From Apoda limacodes (taxonomy: Eukaryota; Arthropoda; Insecta; Lepidoptera; Limacodidae), in contig OX291540.1 of assembly GCA_946406115.1 (NCBI GenBank), positions 9,420,563-9,484,562 on the forward strand: 64,000 nt of DNA. Reading direction: 5' to 3'. The notes under the pieces were generated by a model. The model did no database searches, was not told the DNA's origin, and worked only from the letters and a program-made list of their open reading frames with translations. Positions 29,401 through 35,627 of this stretch are shown here, one piece after another; within the stretch, counting starts at the first letter, position 1, and every line of letters starts with the position of its first letter. Both the position numbers and the translations under genes were made by a program.

Positions 29401-29621
29401 TCACTAATTTCTGTCATAGATCGGACTTAGAACCACTAGACATCATCGACGACTCCGTAGAGTCACTGGAGATCGTTGACAATGAAGATTGGACTGGACC
29501 CAGTTCCGAAGAACTGGATGACTCAGGACTAGGGTCGCAGAGTGAAAAACCAGCGCCTCCGCCCAAACCTGACGGATTAACAGTTCTACCTAGATCTATA
29601 TCCGTTGCTTCCAATAACTGA
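2409..29621 (+). CDS. Fim: Fimbrin/plastin gene (actin-bundling protein), 5' end missing
   Basis: Fimbrin cross-links actin filaments into parallel bundles, using two tandem pairs of calponin-homology (CH) domains behind calcium-binding EF-hands. The visible exons are 2409-2495, 3976-4119, 7043-7124, 7920-8073, 15252-15415, 15895-16004, 16371-16565, 18445-18655, 19268-19398, 19808-19955, 20425-20576, 22460-22561 and 23932-24105, with an optional last exon at 29420-29621. All have AG/GT borders and their phases join without a break, giving about 617 codons to the first stop. Counting from the first visible codon, EF-hands span about 1-75, CH1 110-225, CH2 250-365, CH3 385-495 and CH4 505-616. 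Family members are about 625-645 residues, so only the first 15-20 residues should be missing, probably on an exon left of the window. Recognition rests on runs such as [30 protein letters not shown] and [15 protein letters not shown]. Identity is near certain; isoform structure is inferred. Confidence 0.97.
2496..3975. other. Fim intron
   Basis: AT-rich intron without a recognisable gene or element. The reading frame that runs on from EF-hand 1 into it is intron read-through. Confidence 0.6.
3976..4119 (+). CDS. Fim: Fim exon: second, degenerate EF-hand
   Basis: Forty-eight codons in phase 0 between tttttag and GTAAAG. The exon begins [12 protein letters not shown] and ends [17 protein letters not shown], the incoming and outgoing helices of EF-hand 2. 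A Gly/Asn/Arg-rich stretch sits where the calcium loop should be, so this hand probably does not bind calcium. Confidence 0.92.
4120..7042. other. Fim intron
   Basis: AT-rich, with no exon that I can support. At 6340-6380 there is a short stretch resembling the left end and flank of the hAT-type MITE at 17523 (ctctaaag followed by a tctcatgga motif). Confidence 0.5.
7043..7124 (+). CDS. Fim: Fim exon: linker between EF-hands and CH1
   Basis: Encodes [20 protein letters not shown] and the following MSEASSD, the typical fimbrin linker. Acceptor tttccag and donor g|GTGAGT. It ends after the first base of a glycine codon, completed by the next exon. Confidence 0.95.
7466..7692. repeat. Direct repeat with inner tandem motif
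   Basis: A 36-bp sequence beginning agtgaaaactt and containing tagcggcgttgtgcac occurs at 7466 and again at 7656, 190 bp apart. Between them, aagacggaaaccataatg and aagacggaaatcataatg repeat about 41 bp apart. It has the look of a dispersed repeat-element end; class unknown. Confidence 0.65.
7920..8073 (+). CDS. Fim: Fim exon: CH1, first part
   Basis: Encodes [20 protein letters not shown] and on to LKDGLILC, the first helices of CH1. Acceptor tatttcag, donor GTAAGA. It ends after two bases of a cysteine codon completed at 15252. Confidence 0.96.
8904..9510 (+). repeat. Tandem array of a dispersed lepidopteran-type repeat
   Basis: Six head-to-tail units start with aaggtttttatg-like sequence near 8904, 9009, 9125, 9239, 9347 and 9444, giving spacings of 97-116 bp. 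Each carries a poly-A stretch followed by gtcaagtgcgagtcggactc. Single copies of the motif occur at 18187, 49030 and 55350. Apparent proteins across the array (SASRTRALR) are repeat translations, not genes. Confidence 0.85.
9786..9915. repeat. Short inverted-repeat element
   Basis: A 12-bp arm agtgtgagtttt (9786-9797) is exactly inverted as aaaactcacact (9904-9915), 130 bp overall. It lies directly before the recognisable start of the jockey-like LINE, so it may have inserted into it or mark its truncation point. Confidence 0.5.
9930..12227 (+). mobile_element. Decayed jockey-like LINE (endonuclease plus reverse transcriptase)
   Basis: At 9940-10270 the end of an AP-type endonuclease is readable ([14 protein letters not shown], then [12 protein letters not shown] and [14 protein letters not shown]). 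At 10690-11480 broken frames give reverse transcriptase ([34 protein letters not shown]). The catalytic box reads FVDN instead of the usual FADD, so it is dead. At 11607-12002 the C-terminal region follows ([18 protein letters not shown]) after a deletion. An A-run at 12218-12227 marks the 3' end. Confidence 0.9.
12864..14248 (+). mobile_element. Decayed mariner/Tc1-like transposon with ~105-bp inverted repeats
   Basis: The left end (12864-12966, beginning atagatcatggtatcatag) is matched in inverse orientation by 14143-14248, with a few small gaps. Between them, 13707-13940 encodes a transposase-like fragment (HQVGATRH, then [11 protein letters not shown] and FFLVGLP). The conserved aspartate expected in the family's Gln-Asp-Gly-Ala motif is valine here and the frame is broken further on. 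It is an inactive relic. Confidence 0.8.
14335..14420. mobile_element. Fragment of an RTE-type/SINE-like repeat
   Basis: Contains agcccggcagacgttgttct and cgacttacacttgac, related to the tandem units at 16886-17260. Non-coding. Confidence 0.45.
14880..15128 (-). other. Unidentified open stretch, possibly transposon-derived
   Basis: The - strand is open for about 80 codons (15128 down to about 14891), containing [20 protein letters not shown], then [20 protein letters not shown] and [10 protein letters not shown] before a stop. The composition looks protein-like, but there is no start codon in place and I recognise no family. It lies inside a Fim intron. Confidence 0.3.
15252..15415 (+). CDS. 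Fim: Fim exon: CH1, central part
   Basis: Encodes [20 protein letters not shown] and [20 protein letters not shown], core CH1 residues of actin-binding domain 1. The intron before it (8074-15251) is the largest in the coding region of this gene and is packed with transposons. Confidence 0.97.
15895..16004 (+). CDS. Fim: Fim exon: end of CH1
   Basis: Encodes [20 protein letters not shown], the diagnostic last CH1 helix, then the linker to CH2. Acceptor tttacag, donor GTAAAT. Confidence 0.97.
16371..16565 (+). CDS. Fim: Fim exon: start of CH2
   Basis: Sixty-five codons in phase 0: [20 protein letters not shown] then [20 protein letters not shown]. This is the opening of CH2 in actin-binding domain 1. 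Acceptor tttttcacag after a strong pyrimidine tract; donor GTTAGT. Confidence 0.97.
16886..17260 (+). repeat. Tandemly duplicated RTE/SINE-like fragment
   Basis: A unit containing ccctaaattcggttatcggt and aactcctcaattata occurs at about 16904 and again at about 17057, roughly 153 bp apart. It is followed by a tail with gtaagcgtgaagaggtgacc and agacagacatac, typical of arthropod RTE-like LINE/SINE 3' ends. Confidence 0.65.
17523..17903. mobile_element. Non-autonomous hAT-type MITE
   Basis: The element starts cagaggtttcc and ends gggaacttctg, imperfect inverted repeats of the cagRggttccca type seen in hAT elements. The flanking octamers ctctaaag (17515-17522) and atctaaaa (17904-17911) agree at 6 of 8 positions, consistent with an old 8-bp target duplication. 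It is 381 bp long with no coding capacity. Confidence 0.7.
18187..18222 (-). repeat. Single copy of the cgagtcggactcgc repeat motif
   Basis: Reads tgcgcgagtccaactcgcac on the + strand, the reverse complement of the core of the 8904-9510 array, followed by a T-run. Confidence 0.55.
18445..18655 (+). CDS. Fim: Fim exon: end of CH2 and inter-ABD linker
   Basis: Encodes [20 protein letters not shown], then [20 protein letters not shown], then the linker ending DETREEK. Acceptor tttgtag, donor GTAAGT. It ends after one base of a threonine codon. Confidence 0.97.
19268..19398 (+). CDS. Fim: Fim exon: start of CH3
   Basis: Encodes [20 protein letters not shown] and [20 protein letters not shown], the opening of actin-binding domain 2. 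Acceptor ttttttag, donor GTACGC. Confidence 0.97.
19808..19955 (+). CDS. Fim: Fim exon: end of CH3
   Basis: Encodes [20 protein letters not shown] and [20 protein letters not shown]. Donor g|GTTATT follows the first base of an alanine codon completed at 20425. Reading through the donor would stop within two codons. Confidence 0.96.
20425..20576 (+). CDS. Fim: Fim exon: CH3/CH4 junction
   Basis: Encodes [20 protein letters not shown] and [19 protein letters not shown], the last CH3 helix and the first CH4 helix. Acceptor tttttacag, donor GTAATC. Confidence 0.97.
20577..21465. other. Fim intron with a dispersed-repeat copy at about 21055-21200
   Basis: The stretch from 21055 contains aaaacggctggacc and ttgttgtgttcgcaatt, the same family as the copy at 55220-55470. 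The rest shows no feature. Confidence 0.45.
21466..21653 (-). repeat. 3' LTR of the TRIM-like element
   Basis: 188 bp. It carries about 88 bp in its middle that the partner LTR at 22177-22276 lacks. The outer ends match closely. Confidence 0.7.
22177..22276 (-). repeat. 5' LTR of the TRIM-like element
   Basis: 100 bp. Ends in the short palindromic stretch tgtagcg...cgctaca. The two LTRs differ by several substitutions, so the insertion is not recent. Confidence 0.7.
22460..22561 (+). CDS. Fim: Fim exon: CH4 middle
   Basis: Thirty-four codons in phase 0, including [19 protein letters not shown]. Acceptor tttaccag, donor GTAAGT. A miniature LTR element sits in the intron just upstream. Confidence 0.97.
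22850..23070. mobile_element. SINE-like dispersed repeat
   Basis: Contains tcatcacataaatgtttgtc and gtgcggggatcgaacc. On the - strand the latter reads ggttcgatcccc, which resembles a tRNA B box. This kind of sequence is common in lepidopteran repeats. Boundaries are approximate. Confidence 0.45.
23932..24105 (+). CDS. Fim: Fim exon: end of CH4, with stop TAA inside a splice donor
   Basis: Encodes [20 protein letters not shown] through [19 protein letters not shown] and then TAA at 24103-24105. The same bases form a strong donor, cc|GTAAGT, at 24102. Unspliced, the protein ends in VKP. Spliced, the split proline codon is completed by the A at 24420+5000, i.e. position 29420, and translation continues into the tail exon. 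Both ends look usable. Confidence 0.93.
   Translation, partial: ENLANAKYAVSMARRCGARVYALPEDITERKPKMIMTVFACLMALDYIPTMDAPVKP
24106..28189. other. Long AT-rich stretch after the first Fim stop
   Basis: 3' UTR of the short Fim isoform and/or last intron of the long one. AATAAA-type signals occur at many places, for example near 25867. I see no exon or recognisable element in it. Confidence 0.6.
28190..28768 (+). mobile_element. LINE (jockey-like) 3' end, 5'-truncated
   Basis: Broken frames give [20 protein letters not shown] and later [15 protein letters not shown] residues, typical of the region after the reverse transcriptase. It ends in gagaaataaactatttgaat. The part from 28425 to 28712 duplicates 1013-1303. 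Confidence 0.75.
28902..29051. mobile_element. Small inverted-repeat element (MITE-like), 150 bp
   Basis: The left arm cgttttgcgtagacggcag and following tgac are inverted at the right end as gtcaccgccgtctacgcg and following aaaagcg, with two mismatches. Non-coding. Confidence 0.65.
29371..29390. repeat. TA microsatellite
   Basis: About nine TA dinucleotides, 30 bp before the acceptor of the alternative last Fim exon. Confidence 0.8.
29420..29621 (+). CDS. Fim: Probable alternative last Fim exon: acidic, proline-containing C-terminal tail
   Basis: After the acceptor tctgtcatag, one base plus 67 codons run to a TGA stop. The tail is 66 residues, starting [20 protein letters not shown]. It contains a proline cluster [10 protein letters not shown], which could be an SH3-type ligand, and ends SISVASNN. 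The phase (2 to 1) fits the donor at 24102 exactly. Codon use and base composition stand out from the AT-rich surroundings. I know of no CH or EF-hand domain in it. Its assignment to Fim is inferred from phase, strand and absence of another upstream gene. AATAAA-type polyadenylation signals follow at about 29785 and 29881. Confidence 0.7.
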
Positions 29622-30649
29622 TAAGAAACTTGTGTTTATTTTCGTCACAGTTTAAGTATAAAATATGTTAAAAGAAATAAGTATTCATTCCGTTAGTTTT
29701 TGTGTGTGTAAATTCGCGAAACTCCTTCTTTTTTGATTTTTGAATGAATATTATCTCTTATATTATTAGTAGTTGAGCCGTGGGGAAATAAAAACGCTCT
29801 CAATTCCTGAAAGCACAACTACTTAATCGGAGGGGGAAAAAACGTTCAAAATGCCCCACGGCGCGGTTCGGTTGGTCGGTGGGGAATAAACGTGTTACTG
29901 CTTTAATACCATACTGCTTTTAAAATACCATATTTTTTAAACCAAAAATTTTAAAAAAATAACTTAAATAAATACCCAAGCACTTTATCTATCACATTAC
30001 TTTATGTCAAATGAATCGCCAGGAAATGTCTGCTATACAATAACATATTCATTAGTATAATTTAAGTATTGACTAGCAATGTTTTGATCGATAAATGAAG
30101 TGATAATCCCAGTAAGCTCTTTTAGACTGATTAATTAGAAGCATTTTGCAGCAGAGTTAACCTCAGCGCACACGTCAGATACATGATTAGATTTGTCAAT
30201 TGGGTTACCCGATCGATTATTTTTATTTACCTTTAGTACAGTCAAATTAGATACATATTTAGGCTAAAAAATCATTGATACATGTTCATTAAAACCTCCC
30301 GTTGAACGCATACTAAAGATCCCCATCGATAACTGTTGCGCTCACGTCGCCGCCGTCTTGGAAAAAAGGGACCTTTCATTAGTATTTTGCTTATGAGATA
30401 TAATTATTGATATCAAAAAACAAATCATGTAATAAATATAGCTTATAAAATTTCGAGTAAAAGAGCAGATAGAATTTTTTTTTCATCTTTAATACTTTAG
30501 CTCAGATCAGACGTTAAAAATTAAAATTATTTATATATTAGTTGTTGAATATTTTTTTTGTTTGTGAACACTCTAAAATCTTACAACTTTGTTTTATAAT
30601 ACTCATACGTAAAATACTACGAAAAGAGAGAGAGTATCAACTCACTAAA

Positions 30650-30722
30650 GTCAAATTTAAGTAGAAATCCCACGCCAATGACCGAATTTCGCCTTGGTGG
30701 AGCGGCGGGCAAAAGCTAGTTA
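30650..30722 (+). mobile_element. RTE/SINE-like 3' end
   Basis: Ends in ttggtggagcggcgggcaaa followed by agctagt, a form typical of the 3' ends of arthropod RTE-like repeats. Confidence 0.5.
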
Positions 30723-31099
30723 AAAAAATCGATAGCGCCGCCATATTGGAAAAATTGTATACTCTTTTGTTTTGGTGACTATATCTCGGCAAGAATTGCT
30801 GATACGAAAAAAAACAATTTAGAATAAAATATAGTTTACTAAATTTCCTTATAAGTCTTGTTTTTTTTTTCTTTAAATTTTATCTATTAAACTTACAACG
30901 TTCAATAAAGACTGTTTTACAGCTTCATGACCTGTAAAATAAAAATCATGAGCAATTTACAAATCTATTGAAAATTGTGATAATATTTCTCACATATTTG
31001 ATCTTATCAGCTTACAGCAACTAGTTTCCATCCTCGCTCTCATTAGATCTTCCGGCAAATTGACGTGCTCATCGAATCTCGTCACTAAGCTAAGCTACT

Positions 31100-31860
31100 T
31101 TCAGCGGGTGCTCTAAGCAAACACCAGTGGAGAGCGATCACCGGTGCCCGAGGACATTGAGGAGTTACTAATAAGAGAGCGAAACGCCGCACGCTGACAA
31201 CGTAACAATTATCCCTCTGCCGAAGACAGAACCTATTATAACGCCTTGTACAAAAGTGTCAAGAAGGCTACAGGTGAAATTTGTTAAAGCAGTTATAAAA
31301 ACCTACTGAAAGGGATCTAGCCCGGCCTCCAGGCTAACTAGAGCTATGAAGCTATTCAAGTCGATACCCTGAGCGCCATGCCTCCCTTCAAACTTCTAAA
31401 ATAAATCAATCCCTGGGTTTGACGACGACTAAAAGGCAGACTGCTTATAAAATCTTAGTGTCGTTATGCTTGCTTAGCACTAAACCAACAATCGACAACC
31501 ATGTCCGCGGGGTAGACAGTGAAGTCATAAGGAGATGCGCTCTCTACCTCCTGTCATTATAGACGAAGTCCTGCAGGCTATCAAAATTAATGTTAGCCCT
31601 GATCGTTATATTGATAAGCGTGTTCACCGAGGTGATGTAAAACTACATTTTCACGCGGCGTAGTTAGGGTAAAAACGTCCTGAGCCCTCGTCAATTTTCG
31701 ACGTAGCAAAAGCATTCAATAAAGACTGACACAACGGTTTTTAAGGTGTTAGATTTATAAGCTATTCCACTATACACTCAGATCGCTCTAAAGTGGTTTA
31801 AAGTGCTAGTGACGATGGTGATATACTCCATGGCCACATCAATATTAGAGATTATCTAAT
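31100..31860 (+). mobile_element. Heavily decayed jockey-like LINE
   Basis: In shifting frames one reads the reverse-transcriptase N-terminal motif PPVIIDEVLQAIK (31540-31590), then FDVAKAFN near 31700 and WHNGF. Many stops and deletions. Same general type as the element at 9930-12227. Confidence 0.6.
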
Positions 31861-32646
31861 GAGAGCAAGGATGAGATCTAGTTGTGGTAAGCTGATTCCT
31901 TTTCGAGCTTTCTTGAATTTGTCCAATTTTATCACAGTCTTTGCCGCAGTGGCTTCGAAGGCCTGGGACCCAAAAGACATAATAACTGAAAAATTGTTAA
32001 AGCAAAGTTCAGCTCTTCTAGTTAGCGTAAAGGTAGTTAGTGTTTTGTAGAAACGCTATGTCGTGTATGTCCAGCGTATGGTTATCATTACGGGGTAATT
32101 TTTAGCAGTCATATTGTTAAAATAAAGTTTGTTCTTCAGTCTGTCAGTGTAAAGTGGTCTAAGTCTTCATCAAAATCAGATGCAGTGATGATCGGCTGAT
32201 GGTTGGTCAGTCTGAGCTACTGGCTATTCTTACCACCAAGCAGACCCGAAAGACGTTTCACCCTGCTATACACATCATATCCTATAATGCATCAGACCCT
32301 TAATTTCTCTCCCCTTCTTTTTATCTCTCTCTTTCTCACCATCCCTGTCGGTCTTTCTTTATCTAGGTGGTGTCACGGAATGAGTTTTTGAAAATATATA
32401 TAAACGATTTTGGAGTAAACAAAAACAAAACTGTATATCAACAGCAAAAATATAAAAAATTTGTTTTTCAATATCGGAATATTATATCTTAGCTTTTTTA
32501 TAGGAAATTTTACAAGTTACAGTTTTTGTGTACTTGATTTTACCGTATTAACAATTATTGCCGAGATACAAGCAAAAAACTAAGAAAGGGTACCTTTTTT
32601 CTAAGATGGCCGCGCGAGCGCAACAGGTATTGATGGGGACTTTTAG

Positions 32647-34881
32647 GCTATGTTCCAAATCACGCCGAGTAATTATCGCACGGTAAAGTTGAAGAATCAA
32701 CTCGTTCTGGAACGAGTGTTTGACAGTTAATTTTTACACTGACAGGAGTTAATTTCAACCTTTTCTATGGCAGTGTAAAGAATTTAACTTGACAGTTAGA
32801 AAATTACTCTACCCCGGGCGTCCCAAAACCACTTTTTTTAGTTCCTCGTTGCGATTTGGAACGCACCCTTAGTATGTTGAACCGGTTTACCGATAGTATG
32901 TTTAAAGTTGTAATGAACATGTACACAAAATAATTGAAACTACTAATGAATGTTTTTTCATTTTCTAAATTGATTGGACTAATTCGGTCTCTACGATTCC
33001 AAGTTGTGCGTCAGAGCTCGCCACTATTGTGTTTCGTGATAAGAATACGCGACGCTATTAGGTTCACCCTTTACCCTCTCCGACATTAATAACTAATAGA
33101 TCATATCGCACATACATGAGCACAGACTTCATGAGAATGTAAAATGAAAACCGAACGACCGAATCATGCATGTGCTCTAGTGCATACAGAAGGTATAGCG
33201 AGCGCGTCTTCAGGTACCTAGTGCTCGACCTGACGCACTGACCGTGCTTTCTTACCGAGAGTTAGGTTTTTAAACGAATTCATACGTGAGTTGACTCCTT
33301 CGGATGCCCCGATTCGAATCGGGGAACCTCATGGTCAAACCTGACGGGTGCGCTGGACCTTAATATTTAGAGTGTGGTAAGTAAATGAAAAAGACTAAGT
33401 TTTCTGTTTTGTAAACATACACAAAAAATAGGGTAGTGTCATCATTTATAAACAGCACTACCAGATTATAACAAACGGATTAAAATAGTATTTACCTATG
33501 TTAAACAGTTAAAAATAAGAATAAGTAGGATGCTCGATCCTCGTTATCACGTGAGTATCAAAGTTTAATTTATTTATCGTTTATTTACACATGAAAATTT
33601 GTTTTAACGAAGTCATTTTTAGATTTACTTTTCACACTGTTATGTTTTAGTAAAATTTCCGATAGTACCTTTTATGTAAATAAAGAATTGATTTTTTACA
33701 TTTTTAATATCCTTTAAGTATTTTTTTATATTTTATGTATGTTATTTGTATAATTTTATATAAATTGAAAATGGTGTTTTATTTATATGTTTTATTTTGG
33801 TCTACCGTATGCAAAACACAAAAACGGAATTTTGTTTCGAAGCTATGAATGAGAGGTGCCATTGCTGTACTACGTCATACACGTTGATTTGAAACTGATA
33901 TTTTAAGGTAAAGGAGTTGATTTTAATTTACCTAAGTAGAGTATGTATGTTTATTATTGAATTACATATGGACGCTGAGTTGTTATTGTCCCAGCCTTTT
34001 TACGTTTCTGTGTTCAAGCCTCTCCCTGAAAAAAGAAGCCATAAGATATAGTCTTCTACGCTGGCCCACTGTGGCTGGACAGACTGATGCAGAGTGGGGG
34101 CACGTATAAGTTTTTGGGTGATTTGTCAGCCCCCTAATTCAGCCACCAAAACCTGGTTCCAAAATGATTATGAGCTGCAGACCCTGTAACATTTGTACTG
34201 AGTATACAGCATACGTCAAGGACCATAGAGCATTATTTATACTCGTTAAATCGGTAAATCAAACTTAGTTCGCCGAGTTCAAGGTTTCCAATGACCCGCT
34301 AGTTGCTGTTGTTGCTTTAGCCATTTTACGTCCTCATTATGAAGCACTGAACTCTCCTTTAGTTAAAAATACGGGTACAAATCCAGGAGCCTGTACTACA
34401 GTCTGTTCGGCGACGGGTCGGGTGCAGTCGTACCGCAGTCGGTTCGGCGGAAGGGGTGACACACGCGTCACGTGACCACACTTTTCCTGCACGTTAAACG
34501 GTAGTTAGACGGCCTGTAGTTAAAGCCGCACGAAGTCACTGAATGCAAGCGGCTCAATTGGTTCGTTTTGAAAATCGGTGACCCAATCATCTAGGGCCTA
34601 TTCCACGAAGCTCTTTGCAAACTCTGTACGCCACAAATGTCATATTTTGTAGTTTCGATTCCTGGCTCAATTTTAATCTATCTTAAAAAAATTAATGAAG
34701 TTTAAGCAATTTAAAATAAAGAAATGTTTCCTTTCAGTAGATTCATCATCTATTGATAGTTCTTCCGTCCAAACTTTCTTTTCCATCCTGTATAATAATG
34801 TTATTTAGGTTTTTAAAGCAGAATTAGTTGTCATGATTTAATTTTATGTTAAGTTTGCTGAACGTTAATTTTTTTTTATTA
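32647..34881. other. Intergenic sequence
   Basis: Between the convergent Fim and Dmtn genes. It holds a short tRNA-arm-like palindrome at 33307 and a GC-richer block at 34360-34560 with no gene that I can support. Confidence 0.5.
33307..33324. repeat. Perfect 18-bp palindrome resembling a tRNA T-arm
   Basis: ccccgattcgaatcgggg is a perfect palindrome. With the preceding actccttcggatg it resembles the variable and T arms of a leucine tRNA, but no D arm, anticodon arm or acceptor stem is found around it. It is probably a tRNA-derived remnant. Confidence 0.45.
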
Positions 34882-35627
34882 GACGCCAGTAGGTGTTTAT
34901 TGGGCATTCTAGCTCAATTGGAGCAGTGAAGATGCGCTAGCTGCTTCTAAAAATATATATTTTGGTTGGTAAAGCGTTTTGGAATATAAATATATATTTT
35001 TATAGCATAAACCATTTTCATGCAAAAGAAGTCCAACTATTAGGTTTGTTTTTCCACAGTTAGATGGTCCGCAAATCAAACATCGAATCGAATTAGGTAA
35101 TAGTTTACCATGACGTGATATGCCTAGATTAGATTCAGAACATATTTTTTCTAAATGTAGCTTTAGTGGCTGCTTTACAAATTTCATGATGTCTTGGTGA
35201 TAGAAGTTTATTATGCAATGAAATCTCTAATCGATATGACTCCATATTTATATTAATTTGAGAGACATTGTCACACAAGACTACCGAAAGATAAAAGAAA
35301 GGTAAGATTTTTATAATTTATTAATGAAATATTATTTGCCCGACAGTTGTAATTGGGTAAAACATTTTTCTACTAGAACAGAACAGAACGGTTTGTATAT
35401 ATTTGTAAGTTTATGCCTTCTTCTCTCGTAAAACGGAATGATGCTCTCCAAAATACCTTGTGCATAGAGCTAGAAGAAGGTTGGTCGGTATCAAATACGT
35501 TAATCTATTTACATTCACCCAAATTGAAAACTTTACGTAATCAATTCCAAATTGGAGCAGTGAAGATGCGCCAGCATCTGCGCTGCGGAAAGTGAGCCAG
35601 AATGCCGAATAAACACCTACTGACGCC
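34882..35627. mobile_element. 746-bp element with 29-bp inverted ends carrying a viral/Polinton-like ATPase fragment
   Basis: Left end 34882-34910 and right end 35599-35627 are inverted repeats matching at 26 of 29 positions (core gtaggtgtttatt). Inside each end, attggagcagtgaagatgcg occurs in direct orientation (34916 and 35552). At the right it leads into a small hairpin, agatgcgccagcatct. The ATPase fragment lies between them on the - strand. It looks like an internally deleted copy of a larger element. Confidence 0.65.
34945..35187 (-). pseudogene. N-terminal fragment of a packaging-type P-loop ATPase (virus/Polinton-like)
   Basis: About 80 codons from ATG at 35187. A Walker A motif GPSNCGKT stands near residue 41, after a segment containing ISRHGKLLPNSIRCLI. 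From memory this resembles ATPase genes of Polinton/adintovirus-like elements found integrated in insect genomes. The Walker B and all later parts are missing; after FLEAA the frame runs into repeat sequence. It is a non-functional truncated copy. Assignment to the packaging-ATPase family is an inference from the P-loop and overall look. Confidence 0.55.

Larger units (their letters stand above)
30303..32646. mobile_element. Large inverted-repeat structure with a nested LINE remnant
   Basis: The left arm (30303-30460, with gatccccatcgataactgtt, gccgccgtcttgg and a gggaccttt) is inverted at 32480-32646 (ctaagatggccgcgcgagcg, then gtattgatggggac). A further copy in the left orientation lies at about 30730-30860 (gatagcgccgccatattgga). 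An RTE-like end and a decayed LINE are nested between the arms. Class unknown; probably a foldback DNA element family. Confidence 0.6.

Noticed and set aside
29414..29614. 66-codon open frame on the - strand opposite the alternative Fim exon
   Set aside because: Shadow of the + strand tail exon, whose splice phase fits Fim.
31859..32391. Two open frames of 62-63 codons on the + strand
   Set aside because: They lie inside the inverted-repeat structure, without splice context or protein similarity.
34360..34560. GC-rich block as a possible promoter or CpG-type first exon
   Set aside because: No start codon with a usable donor and no neighbouring gene it would serve.
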